NCBI GenBank assembly: GCA_030523725.1
Contig: JAUNHV010000001.1
Location: 300,863-364,862 of the forward strand
Origin: Synergistaceae bacterium
GTDB lineage: Bacteria > Synergistota > Synergistia > Synergistales > Synergistaceae
Reading direction: 5' to 3'
DNA: 64,000 nucleotides
This document shows, piece by piece, positions 32,860 to 40,712 of the stretch. The notes under the pieces are model-generated. The model had not been told where the DNA came from. It did not search any database and saw only the letters and a program-made list of their open reading frames with translations. A program made the position numbers and the translations under genes. Positions within the stretch are counted from its first letter, which is position 1, and each line of letters begins with the position of its first letter.

Positions 32860-33123
32860 CTATTTATCCCTATAATGCGAACCACACTGAACAATTTTTA
32901 TCGTCTCGCCGTCGATTTTATATACAATTCTGTTGCAATCATCAATACGTCTGCTCCAGTAACCGCTTAAATTCTCCGATAATTGTTCAGGCTTGCCAAT
33001 ACCATCATAGCCACTACGTTCAATGTCTTTGATTAGTGCATTAATTCTTCGTAATGTTTTCTTATCTTGAGTTTGCCAGTAAAGATAATCATCCCATGCA
33101 TCGTCTGACCACGATTTAATCAT
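32860..33123 (-). CDS. YoeB/Txe-family mRNA interferase toxin (second copy)
   Basis: An 87-residue toxin related to the one at 19317. IKSWSDDAWDDYLYWQ, GKPEQLSENLSGYWSRRIDDCNRIVY and the C-terminal GSHYRDK keep the catalytic Glu, Arg, His and Tyr of YoeB. It overlaps the antitoxin upstream by 8 bases. It is intact and points opposite to the first copy. Confidence 0.93.
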   Translation of the reverse strand: MIKSWSDDAWDDYLYWQTQDKKTLRRINALIKDIERSGYDGIGKPEQLSENLSGYWSRRIDDCNRIVYKIDGETIKIVQCGSHYRDK

Positions 33124-33379
33124 CTAGCATAACCTCGTGCACTGTTCCACCTGAGGCTTCCATTTGCTCTATGGATTTCATCAGTCTAGCCATATTTGCA
33201 GAGCTGTAAAATGGATCACTCTCCATACCAACGTTGAAAGGAATTCTTTTTTCTCTGACTGTTTTCTTAGCAAATATGCAAATTGCTGTTGACATACTCA
33301 TTCCAATCTCAGTGCAAAAAGCGTTGAATTGTTCCTTTAAGTCACTATCAATACGAACACTCAAATTTGTTTGTGCCAT
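33116..33379 (-). CDS. RelB/DinJ-family antitoxin (second copy)
   Basis: An 87-residue antitoxin from ATG 33379, with GGAGTGGAT upstream. The ribbon-helix-helix half reads NLSVRIDSDLKEQFNAFCTEIGMSMSTAICIFAKKTVREKRIPF, like the copy at 19058. The C-terminal part (MARLMKSIEQMEASGGTVHEVML) should neutralise the YoeB toxin. It is driven by a perfect promoter at 33409-33436. Confidence 0.9.
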   Translation of the reverse strand: MAQTNLSVRIDSDLKEQFNAFCTEIGMSMSTAICIFAKKTVREKRIPFNVGMESDPFYSSANMARLMKSIEQMEASGGTVHEVMLDD

Positions 33380-33408
33380 ATTATCCACTCCCTTCATCTT
33401 TTAGCAAG

Positions 33409-33436
33409 ATTATACAATATTGCATTACATTGTCAA
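33409..33436 (-). promoter_or_regulatory. Promoter of the second RelB/YoeB pair
   Basis: On the minus strand, TTGACA (33431-33436) and TATAAT (33409-33414) are 16 bases apart and perfect. The spacer contains a CAATATTG palindrome, a possible operator. Confidence 0.75.
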
Positions 33437-33505
33437 GAAATTTCATTACAAATGCAGTAAAAATTAAAAATATAGATAAGATAGGCACTTTTATTTTAGT
33501 CGTCA

Positions 33506-34780
33506 CTAAAACAATTCCACTCTGTCCATTAAAAAGTCAAGCAAACTACAATGTAGGATTCCATTGTCATCATAAAAATGATGCGGAATGTCATTTCTAA
33601 CAATTATCTTTTTATAGAAATCCCCAGTTAAAACAAAAGAATCCAATTCTGAAGATTTCTTTTCTTCCTTGCTCAATTCATAGGCACATTGGATATAGAT
33701 TCTTCTGTCCATATCATTGACAATAAAGTCAATTTCTTTTTGTAGATTTTTTCCTTTCCTTCTATCATACACAACACCGACATCGACCTTAAATCCTCGC
33801 CTTATAAGATCGTTATACATAATGTTTTCCATAATATGCCCTGGATCATATTGGCGATAGTTTAATCTTGCATTTCTCAGCCCGACATCCGAATAATAGT
33901 ATTTATTTGGATAGGAAAAATATGTTTTGCCCTTAACATCATACCTTTTTGCTTCTAACAAGATGAATGCATCTTTCAATTTTTCAATATATGAACTAAC
34001 AAGGTTATTATCAATTTTTTCTTGCTTTGTGCTGCTAATAGCATTGGCAACATTGGTTGGATTTGTCAGAGAACTAATTGCTGAGGCTAGATAATCAAGT
34101 ATATTGGAAAGAACGTCTTCTCTTTGAATTCTTCCATGCTCTTTCAAATCCTTTATATATGTTTCAGCAAATAAGGAACTCAAATATTCCATTTTTCCGC
34201 GATTTGTTTTCTTCTTCGTAAGCTCCGGCATTCCACCAAAAAGCATATACTGCTCTAGAACGTCCTTTTCATTTCCACCGTAAAAGGAAAAGATCTCTTG
34301 AAATGATAGAGGAAAAACATGAATTTGCGTTGACCTGCCTCTAAACTCAGTAGCAATATCGCTTGAAAGCATTTTTGAATTGCTTCCTGTCACATATACA
34401 TCGAGGTTCTTATATCCTCTAAGCTCATTGAGCATATCATAGACAGAAACTTCATCCATTCCATATTCATTCTTGATAGTTATTTTTTTTGCCATTTGTA
34501 CTTCGTCGATAAATAGAAAGAAATTTTCATCGCTACCGGTTATTTTTTTTTCGACAAAATCGCATAACGCCGTGGGATTCCTCAAGGCAAAAAATTTTCT
34601 TTTATCCAATTCCAATTTGATAATATTTGCTTCTTCCACTCCTAAGGAAACAAGATAATCATAGAACAATTCAAAGAGCAATGTGGATTTTCCCACTCTT
34701 CTGAGTCCGGTAATAACTTTAACGTTTCCATCCCACATTGCCGCTTTTAATTTATCAAGGTATTCATTCCTTATAATCAT
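33506..34780 (-). CDS. AAA-family ATPase with DUF4143-type C-terminus
   Basis: A 424-residue protein from ATG 34780, preceded by GCGGAGGTGG; an earlier in-frame start at 34909 has no site. Walker A is GLRRVGKST near residue 27, Walker B is FFLFIDEVQ, and the AAA_14-type arrangement continues to a C-terminal DUF4143 region with KEIDFIVND, reminiscent of a PD-(D/E)xK-type core. These ATPases are common in accessory regions of many bacteria; their function is unknown. It lies between toxin-antitoxin modules and may be part of the same mobile set. Confidence 0.88.
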   Translation of the reverse strand: MIIRNEYLDKLKAAMWDGNVKVITGLRRVGKSTLLFELFYDYLVSLGVEEANIIKLELDKRKFFALRNPTALCDFVEKKITGSDENFFLFIDEVQMAKKITIKNEYGMDEVSVYDMLNELRGYKNLDVYVTGSNSKMLSSDIATEFRGRSTQIHVFPLSFQEIFSFYGGNEKDVLEQYMLFGGMPELTKKKTNRGKMEYLSSLFAETYIKDLKEHGRIQREDVLSNILDYLASAISSLTNPTNVANAISSTKQEKIDNNLVSSYIEKLKDAFILLEAKRYDVKGKTYFSYPNKYYYSDVGLRNARLNYRQYDPGHIMENIMYNDLIRRGFKVDVGVVYDRRKGKNLQKEIDFIVNDMDRRIYIQCAYELSKEEKKSSELDSFVLTGDFYKKIIVRNDIPHHFYDDNGILHCSLLDFLMDRVELF

Positions 34781-34890
34781 TATGCCACCTCCGCAATATC
34801 TATATCTTACGTCGCATGCGTCGCAACTTATAGAAGTAAGTATAACTATTTTGTCCATAATGTCAATTGAGATATTGAAAAAATCCCAAT

Positions 34891-34941
34891 AGACAGCTAA
34901 AAGCCCCAAGTTGAAAATTTTTCATTCAACTCGGGGCTTTT
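34891..34941 (+). repeat. Hairpin repeat, copy 2
   Basis: Shares AGACAG-Y-TAAAAGCCCC, AGTTGAA, TTCAACT and GGGGCTTTT with copy 1, including the AGACAG that lies in the XRE coding end there. It sits upstream of the ATPase gene (minus) and of the DinJ/YafQ pair (plus), so it is not a terminator of a neighbouring plus-strand gene. Confidence 0.85.
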
Positions 34942-34979
34942 AACTGGGCTTTTTATAGGCTTTTTAGGCACACACCAGA

Positions 34980-35008
34980 TTGACAAACTGCACACGACAT
35001 GCTATATT
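34980..35008 (+). promoter_or_regulatory. Promoter of the DinJ/YafQ-type pair
   Basis: TTGACA (34980-34985) and TATATT (35003-35008) are 17 bases apart, with a TG extension at 35000-35001. It lies about 30 bases before the antitoxin start. Confidence 0.75.
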
Positions 35009-35036
35009 TATGCAAAATTATTTAGGCGGTATTATC

Positions 35037-35309
35037 ATGGCAAAGGTAAGCACAAACATTAATTTAGATCCAGATTTGAAGAAAGAGGCACAATTACTAT
35101 TCTCTAACATTGGAATGGATTTGACTACTGCAGTTACCATATTCATAAAACAAGCCGTGCGAGAACAAAAGATACCATTTGATATTTCTATGAATACCCC
35201 AAATTCAACAACTATCGTTGCACTCAATGAATATGAAGAAATGAAACGCAATCCTGCAAAATACAAAAGATACGCTTCTTTTGATGATGCTCTTGAGGAT
35301 GTCCTTTAA
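35037..35309 (+). CDS. RelB/DinJ-family antitoxin of a YafQ module
   Basis: A 90-residue antitoxin from ATG 35037 with AGGCGG upstream; an in-frame ATG at 34980 overlaps the promoter. The DinJ ribbon-helix-helix is visible in STNINLDPDLKKEAQLLFSNIGMDLTTAVTIFIKQAVREQKIPFDI. The tail (MKRNPAKYKRYASFDDALEDVL) is typical of DinJ partners of YafQ. Its stop overlaps the toxin start by one base. Confidence 0.92.
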   Translation: MAKVSTNINLDPDLKKEAQLLFSNIGMDLTTAVTIFIKQAVREQKIPFDISMNTPNSTTIVALNEYEEMKRNPAKYKRYASFDDALEDVL

Positions 35310-35581
35310 TGCTTAATGTGGTTTTATCCAACCAAATGAAGCGAGACTTGAAACTTGCACAAAAACGTGGATTTAACATCAACCTATTAAAAGACGTTGT
35401 AAATAAATTAGCTAATCAAGAAGTTTTGACAGAGAAATATCAAGACCATCCACTGTCTGGTAACTATGCCAACTTTAGAGAATGTCACATCCAGCCAAAT
35501 TGGCTATTGATTTACAAATTAGAGCTTGATGAGCTGTTATTGTTATTTTTTAGAACTGGCACACACTCTGATTTGTTTTAG
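35309..35581 (+). CDS. YafQ-family mRNA interferase toxin
   Basis: A 90-residue toxin closely matching YafQ: MKRDLKLAQKRGFNINLL at the N-terminus, YQDHPLSGNYANFRECHIQPNWLLIYKL in the middle and FFRTGTHSDLF at the end, which includes the catalytic His residues and the conserved RTGTH motif. YafQ cleaves mRNA in the ribosomal A site. The pair looks intact and canonical. Copy 3 of the hairpin repeat follows as terminator. Confidence 0.94.
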   Translation: MLNVVLSNQMKRDLKLAQKRGFNINLLKDVVNKLANQEVLTEKYQDHPLSGNYANFRECHIQPNWLLIYKLELDELLLLFFRTGTHSDLF

Positions 35582-35593
35582 CTCGTTTGTAGT

Positions 35594-35648
35594 AAGACAC
35601 CAAAAGCCCCAAGTTGAAAATTTTTTCATCAACTTGGAGCTTTTTTTG
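35594..35648 (+). repeat. Hairpin repeat, copy 3 (terminator-like)
   Basis: AAGACA, then AAAAGCCCCAAGTTGA, a T-rich loop, TCAACTTGGAGC and a T7 run. The stem is slightly diverged from copies 1 and 2 (one G-to-A on the right arm, matched elsewhere), but the A/T flanks and order are the same. It follows the YafQ gene directly. Confidence 0.85.
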
Positions 35649-35666
35649 TACAGTTACAAACTTATT

Positions 35667-35906
35667 TTAAGATTTTTCAATCTCAATTTCTGCTTTTGTG
35701 ATAGAACGCAACATAAGTTGTTTCCCGCAAGCTTTCGCCCAACGGCAAATCAATTTGAAATTTGGTGCATACTCACCTTTTTCTATGCTGATAATCTCAT
35801 GCCTAGAGCAATATATTTTTTCAGCTAATTTGGCTTGCGTTAATTTTTTTTTCTTTCGTATTTCCTTCAATAATTGAGGTAAATTAGTTTTTTCAGAAAG
35901 CTTCAT
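35667..35906 (-). CDS. Small XRE-family regulator
   Basis: A 79-residue protein from ATG 35906, with GGGAGA upstream. It is almost only a helix-turn-helix (LPQLLKEIRKKKKLTQAKLAEKIYCSRHEIISIEKGEYAPN). Such small XRE proteins often serve as antitoxins or autoregulators, but no partner toxin is seen next to it. A 44-base perfect palindrome lies in its leader at 35929-35972, and its own promoter upstream at 35987-36014. Confidence 0.85.
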   Translation of the reverse strand: MKLSEKTNLPQLLKEIRKKKKLTQAKLAEKIYCSRHEIISIEKGEYAPNFKLICRWAKACGKQLMLRSITKAEIEIEKS

Positions 35907-35928
35907 AAAAATTTTTCTCCCATATTTC

Positions 35929-36014
35929 TCTTGATTTAAAATGTTCGGTTTACTGAACATTTTAAATCAAGAATAAACACTGTAGTATCATAACAAAATA
36001 CCACAAAAACGCAA
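35929..36014 (-). promoter_or_regulatory. Promoter and large operator palindrome of the small XRE gene
   Basis: TTGCGT (36009-36014) and TATGAT (35987-35992) are 16 bases apart on the minus strand. Downstream, 35929-35946 and 35955-35972 are perfect 18-base inverted arms (TCTTGATTTAAAATGTTC and its complement) around 8 bases. The palindrome is transcribed, so it may be a DNA operator, an RNA hairpin, or both. Confidence 0.7.
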
Positions 36015-36073
36015 GAAAAAATTAAAAAATTTTACGGCTTTTTTGCGTTAATTTTGTTTTGATTTCGACTGAC

Positions 36074-36116
36074 AAAAAAACTAGCCATAGGAACTGTCCT
36101 TATGGCTAATTTTTTA
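36074..36116. terminator. Terminator of the mazG-end operon
   Basis: TAGCCATA (36082-36089) pairs with TATGGCTA (36101-36108), with further pairing of the inner GG/CC. It is flanked by an A7 run and a T6 run, so it works in both directions, mainly for the leftward mazG transcript. Confidence 0.8.
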
Positions 36117-36130
36117 TTGGTATAACAAAA

Positions 36131-36946
36131 TTATTCTGCTTCTTTCGCTTTGTTCCAAAAAGTATCTAGCTCATCAAGTGAAAATTTGTTCCAGTCTCCA
36201 CCAGATTTTGCAACCTCATTTTCAACAAAACGAAAACGTTTTTCGAATTTTTTACATGCACAATGCAGAGCATCTTCTGGGTCAATGCCAAGGTGGCGAG
36301 ACAAATTCACACTAGCAAAGAGCACATCACCAATTTCTTCCTTCAAATGTTCCAGATTTTGCTCTTTAATGGCTTCCTTCACTTCCTGCATTTCTTCTTC
36401 AACCTTAGCCATGACAGGTGTGACATCATCTTTCTCCCAGTCAAAACCTCTTTTTGCAGCTTTTTCCTGCATTCTGTATGAGCGAAGCAAGGCAGGCATT
36501 CCACGAGGAATTCCAGCCAAACAAGACGAATCTGTTTTTTTCTTCTCTCTTTCTTGCTTTTTTATTGCCTCCCAATTTTTCAGCACATCGTTACTATCCT
36601 TCACAGTTACATCACCAAACACATGGGGATGACGACGTATCAGCTTGTTTGTCAAGTATTCGATAGAATCTTTCAGTTTGAAATCTCCAATTTCCTCTGC
36701 AAGCGTTCCAATAAAAACAACTTGCAGTAAAAGGTCACCAAGTTCCTCAAGCATTTCATTTTTGTCTTCGTCCTCAATGGCAGTGATTAGCTCATATGCT
36801 TCCTCTAGTATATATCGCCTCAGCGACATATATGTTTGTTCCCTATCCCAAGGACATCCATCCTTTGCGCGGAGTCTTTTCATCACGTCACATAGTCTTG
36901 CAAATTCCTCTTTTAAATCTTCTCTTGCATCAATTACTTCCGTCAT
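36131..36946 (-). CDS. mazG: Nucleoside triphosphate pyrophosphohydrolase MazG
   Basis: MazG hydrolyses NTPs and dNTPs to monophosphates and pyrophosphate, cleaning aberrant nucleotides. The product is about 271 residues from ATG 36946. GTG 36955 and ATG 36970 are alternatives in frame; GTG sits closer to GGGAG. Two MazG domains are visible, each with the EExxE...ExxD metal motif: EEAYELITAIEDEDKNEMLEELGDLL and EEMQEVKEAIKEQNLEHLKEEIGDVL. CPWDREQTYMSLRRYILEE is the usual opening. It overlaps the end of mfd and closes the conserved Firmicutes cluster glmU-prs-ctc-pth-mfd-mazG. Confidence 0.94.
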   Translation of the reverse strand: MTEVIDAREDLKEEFARLCDVMKRLRAKDGCPWDREQTYMSLRRYILEEAYELITAIEDEDKNEMLEELGDLLLQVVFIGTLAEEIGDFKLKDSIEYLTNKLIRRHPHVFGDVTVKDSNDVLKNWEAIKKQEREKKKTDSSCLAGIPRGMPALLRSYRMQEKAAKRGFDWEKDDVTPVMAKVEEEMQEVKEAIKEQNLEHLKEEIGDVLFASVNLSRHLGIDPEDALHCACKKFEKRFRFVENEVAKSGGDWNKFSLDELDTFWNKAKEAE

Positions 36947-39900
36947 GATAGTCACTTTGCTCCCTCTCATAAAAAGTTTCTATTAAAAATTTTGCCAACA
37001 ACGTCATGCCATCATGTCCACCACGCGTCATCAGGCTATTTTGCTTCACGTAAAAAGTTTTTGGAATTGCGATTTCGTTTAGTGCTTCGCTAGAACACTC
37101 CAAAATTGTTTGCTCTTTTGTGCATATTAAAGCAGTTGCCCCTAAATATTTTTTTGCACCTCGCACTACTGAAACATTAAAAAGGAAATCTAACTCTTTT
37201 GGTATCTTACCAAATCTATCTTGCGTTTCAGACTTCAAATCAAGTGCCTCAGTAATACTCTCCACTCTTAACATCTTGCGATATAACGAAACACGCAATG
37301 ATTCTTGAGGCAGAAAACTTTTAGGAATAGAAACTGGGAAACTAATATTGATTCTTAACGGCGCATTGTAGGTTCCATTGAGCTTTGAAATTTCTTCAGA
37401 CATAATATCACAATAGGCCTGATAACCTACTTTGTCAGAATTCCCATGTTGCGCTATCCCGATTAAATCCCCAGCACCACGTATTTCTAAATCTCGCTGT
37501 GCAAGCTTGTATCCACTACCAAGCTCATCAAGTGATGCCAAGGCTTCTAGTCTTTCTAGTACATTTCCAGTTAGCTTTTTATCAGCCGAATAAAATAGAT
37601 ATGCATAAGCTTGTGTTTCTCTTCTCCCAACTCGTCCACGCAATTGATACATTTGTGCTAATCCCAGTTCCTCTGCGTCATCAACTATAAGAGTATTTGC
37701 TCCAGGAATATCCAAACCACTCTCAACAATCGTAGTACAAAGCAATATATCTATTTCACCCGATACAAACTTTGCCATTGTTTTTTCCAAATCAAATTCA
37801 GAAATTTTGCTATGAGCCACTGCAATTGATAAATTTGGAAATAATCTTTTTAGCATCATGTATCGGTCATGGATATCAAATATTCTATTATGAACATAAA
37901 AAATTTGACCGCCGCGTGATATCTCTCGCAAAACTGCTTGTTTTAAGAAATATACGGAAAACTGTCTCGTGACAGTTATAACCGGCAATCTTCTCTGAGG
38001 TGGCGTAGTGAGCAGTGAAATATCACGTAACCCAGAGAGAGACATAGAAAGCGACCTAGGTATTGGAGTTGCAGACAACAATAAAAAATCAACTCCAGGA
38101 AAATTCATTTTCAATTTCTCCTTGTGCATAACGCCAAAGCGATGCTCTTCATCAACTACCACAAGTCCTAAATTTTTAAAATTAACATCCTTTGACAAAA
38201 GCATGTGAGTGCCAATTAAGATATCTACAAGTCCCTTGCTCAAATCTTCCTTTATTTGCTTTTGTTTTTTTACGCTAATAAATCTCGACAACTGCTCAAC
38301 CCTAACCCCAGTCTCTGCAAAACGACTAAAAAATGTATCATAATGTTGATTTGCTAATATCGTTGTCGGAGTCATTATTGCAACCTGTTTACCGTTAAAA
38401 GCTGCTAGTCCTGCAGCCCTTAATGCCACCTCCGTTTTACCAAAACCAACATCACCGACAAGAAGCCTATCCATAGGCGTATTCTTACACATATCACCAA
38501 AAACTTCTTCTATAGCTTCTAGCTGATCTTTTGTCTCTTTGTGTGGAAAACCACTAACCAATATTGACATAAGTTCTTCATTAGCCTGACAGGCACTTCC
38601 ATTAGAAATTTCTCGTTTAGCATAAATATGTAACAGCTCAATGGCAGCTTCTTTAGCTTTTAATCTTGCTTGCTCTATAGATTTACTCCAGCTTTTGGTA
38701 GTTAAGCTATCGAGCTTAGGTTCTTTACCTGGAATCGGAGACCATGGTTCTATCTTGTAAAATTCTAAGAAAGGTACAAGTAGCTTTCTTGCGTTTGCAT
38801 ATTCTAGGCTTAAATACTCATAGGCATTTCCTGAAATTTCAATTTGTTCCAGCCCACGGTAAATTGCCACTCCATGATCTTCATGGACAACATATTGATC
38901 CAAGACCAAACTGTTTCCCCAATCTCTAGGAGTTCGAGTCCCGCTTCTCTGTTTTAATGACACACCAGTTAACTCATAGTCCGTTAAAAAAGCTTGTCTT
39001 GCAACATTATCAATAAAGCCTGTGGTAACAGTATCATTTATTGTAGAAATTAGATTATCTTTCGCCCAATTGAGTATTCGTTGAACTTCTGAAATTACAG
39101 TAATCTCATATTTTTTTTCTATTAGAAAATTTATATGTTCCTCAACACTTTTTAGTCTGCCACGAAAATTTTCAAATTGCCATATAGATAGAGACAAGTC
39201 AGCTTCATATAAGTTGTGCGTAATTCGTAATCTTGGAAATTTTGCAAGAGACATGGAAAACTCTTCCCAAGAAACTTCCATAGTTTCTGACGGGTAGAGT
39301 GAAGAATAAAGCCATTGCGCATTTTCTGCACTTTCTTCTAATTTATTTGGTTCAACAAATAAAATTCTAAGATTATTAGGAAGAATATCTAAAAATTTCC
39401 CAGACTTTTCCTTATCAAAATTCTGAACCTTCGCAAATTTAACATCTATAACCTTACGTTGAGTCTCTGTAGAAAAAAACCTTAGACTCTCAATTTCATT
39501 ATCAAAAAATTCTATGCGTAATGGATAAATTGAATCAGGACTAAATACATCAATTACAGAACCTCGAACAGATATTTGTCCTACCTTCCATACAAGGTCA
39601 GTTTTCACGTACCCATTAGAGATTAATGTATCTATAAGCATATCTCGTGAAATTTCTTGCCCTATCTGTAGTTCAAAGGAATCTGAACCTAATTTGAATG
39701 GTAATAAAAATGAGCTAGGAGTTCCGCAAAGAATTCCTCCAAGTTGCTTGAATTGCAAAAGATTATTACCACGAACAAGCTTTTCCATTTCTTCTTCACT
39801 GTCCGCGTTAAAAGAAGCATCTGGCATTGAAACAATATTTGTATTTGACACACCAAATTTCGAGCAAAAAAATTTTAAATCATCTGCCAAGTCCCTCTTA

Positions 39901-40064
39901 GTCTTGTCATCAGGCAAAATAACCAGTAAGGGTGAGCTTGTATTTCTAACAATCCAAGCAAGGATTGTAGCACTTTTTGGAAGATACAGTAAAGAGTTTT
40001 GTTTCCAATAAGATAATGCTATATCATCTATATTTGTTACAGTTAATTCAATTCGTTTTTTCAT
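36930..40064 (-). CDS. mfd: Transcription-repair coupling factor
   Basis: Mfd removes RNA polymerase stalled at DNA lesions and recruits UvrA. The product is 1044 residues from ATG 40064, somewhat shorter than E. coli Mfd (1148), mainly in the N-terminal UvrB-like part. The RNA polymerase-interaction domain carries LVLDQYVVHEDHGVAIYRGLE. The helicase motifs are DRLLVGDVGFGKTEVALRA (Walker A), VVVDEEHRFGV (DEEH box), LLSATPIPRSL and QLRGRVGRR. The C-terminal TRCF domain includes ISFPVSIPKSFLP. It starts inside the end of pth, with no clear ribosome binding site of its own, so translation is probably coupled. Confidence 0.96.
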   Translation of the reverse strand: MKKRIELTVTNIDDIALSYWKQNSLLYLPKSATILAWIVRNTSSPLLVILPDDKTKRDLADDLKFFCSKFGVSNTNIVSMPDASFNADSEEEMEKLVRGNNLLQFKQLGGILCGTPSSFLLPFKLGSDSFELQIGQEISRDMLIDTLISNGYVKTDLVWKVGQISVRGSVIDVFSPDSIYPLRIEFFDNEIESLRFFSTETQRKVIDVKFAKVQNFDKEKSGKFLDILPNNLRILFVEPNKLEESAENAQWLYSSLYPSETMEVSWEEFSMSLAKFPRLRITHNLYEADLSLSIWQFENFRGRLKSVEEHINFLIEKKYEITVISEVQRILNWAKDNLISTINDTVTTGFIDNVARQAFLTDYELTGVSLKQRSGTRTPRDWGNSLVLDQYVVHEDHGVAIYRGLEQIEISGNAYEYLSLEYANARKLLVPFLEFYKIEPWSPIPGKEPKLDSLTTKSWSKSIEQARLKAKEAAIELLHIYAKREISNGSACQANEELMSILVSGFPHKETKDQLEAIEEVFGDMCKNTPMDRLLVGDVGFGKTEVALRAAGLAAFNGKQVAIMTPTTILANQHYDTFFSRFAETGVRVEQLSRFISVKKQKQIKEDLSKGLVDILIGTHMLLSKDVNFKNLGLVVVDEEHRFGVMHKEKLKMNFPGVDFLLLSATPIPRSLSMSLSGLRDISLLTTPPQRRLPVITVTRQFSVYFLKQAVLREISRGGQIFYVHNRIFDIHDRYMMLKRLFPNLSIAVAHSKISEFDLEKTMAKFVSGEIDILLCTTIVESGLDIPGANTLIVDDAEELGLAQMYQLRGRVGRRETQAYAYLFYSADKKLTGNVLERLEALASLDELGSGYKLAQRDLEIRGAGDLIGIAQHGNSDKVGYQAYCDIMSEEISKLNGTYNAPLRINISFPVSIPKSFLPQESLRVSLYRKMLRVESITEALDLKSETQDRFGKIPKELDFLFNVSVVRGAKKYLGATALICTKEQTILECSSEALNEIAIPKTFYVKQNSLMTRGGHDGMTLLAKFLIETFYEREQSDYHDGSN

Positions 40065-40641
40065 TTCTATAATTGTTCGCAAGGTTCATTGCAAGATCAA
40101 TCTCTCCTCTTACCCATAATTTGAACACGTCAAAACAGGCAGATTGTATTATTGGAAATATTTCTTGCTGCTCTTTCGGAAATTTCCCGAGAACCCAGCT
40201 AGATAAATTTATTTTCTTCTCAGTAGTTGAGATTGGAGTTCCTATCCCTATCCTTAATCTGCAAATATCAAAAGTACCAAGAGCTCCTAGGATTGAAGCT
40301 AACCCTTTTTGTCCACCTGCAGAGCCGGTTTTCCTTAATCTAATCCTACCAAATGACAAAGCTACTTCATCACTTATTATCAATATGTCATCAGCAGTTA
40401 ATTTATAAAAATTAACTGCTTCTGCAACTGCAAGCCCACTTAAATTCATAAATGTGTGTGGAAAAAGTAAGCCAATTTTCTGACCTTCAAAAAATGTTTC
40501 CCAAAAACTACCTTGAAAATTATTTTTGGGCTGTCCTAAGTACAATTTTTCTACAATTGAAGACAAAATAATTTGTCCCGCATTGTGTCGCGTCCACACA
40601 TATTCAATTCCTGGGTTACCAAGTCCAACCACAAGTTTCAT
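40048..40641 (-). CDS. pth: Peptidyl-tRNA hydrolase
   Basis: Pth recycles peptidyl-tRNA dropped by ribosomes. The 197-residue product starts at ATG 40641 with GAGGTGAT upstream. It shows MKLVVGLGNPGIEYVWTRHNAGQ with the catalytic His and Asn, KIGLLFPHTFMNLSG, the ILIISDEVALSFGRIRLRKTGSAGGQKGLASI stretch, and RLRIGIGTP. Aspartate of the usual HDD motif appears as ISDEVAL, where the common form is HDDLDLP; the first His and second Asp are thus replaced, though the central Asp remains. It overlaps mfd downstream by 17 bases. Confidence 0.94.
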   Translation of the reverse strand: MKLVVGLGNPGIEYVWTRHNAGQIILSSIVEKLYLGQPKNNFQGSFWETFFEGQKIGLLFPHTFMNLSGLAVAEAVNFYKLTADDILIISDEVALSFGRIRLRKTGSAGGQKGLASILGALGTFDICRLRIGIGTPISTTEKKINLSSWVLGKFPKEQQEIFPIIQSACFDVFKLWVRGEIDLAMNLANNYRNEKTN

Positions 40642-40670
40642 TGATGTAATCACCTCGTCTATTTGATACA

Positions 40671-40697
40671 AAAAAAAGGCACATTACGTGCCTTTTT
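40671..40697 (-). terminator. Terminator between rplY/ctc and pth
   Basis: AAAAGGCAC / GTGCCTTTT with a 5-base loop, flanked by A7 and T5 runs. On the minus strand it ends in a T7 run, so it would reduce read-through from rplY into pth-mfd-mazG. Confidence 0.8.
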
Positions 40698-40712
40698 AGA
40701 GAAAAGTAACTT

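Noticed and set aside
33506..34909. Longer start for the DUF4143 ATPase at 34909
   Set aside because: The extra 43 residues are Cys/Ile-rich without family match and lack a ribosome binding site, while ATG 34780 has GGAGGTGG in front of it.
32781..35648. CRISPR array from the repeated GCCCC...GGGGC segments
   Set aside because: Only three copies, spaced 1-2 kb apart with genes between them, and self-complementary; no short regular spacers and no cas genes.
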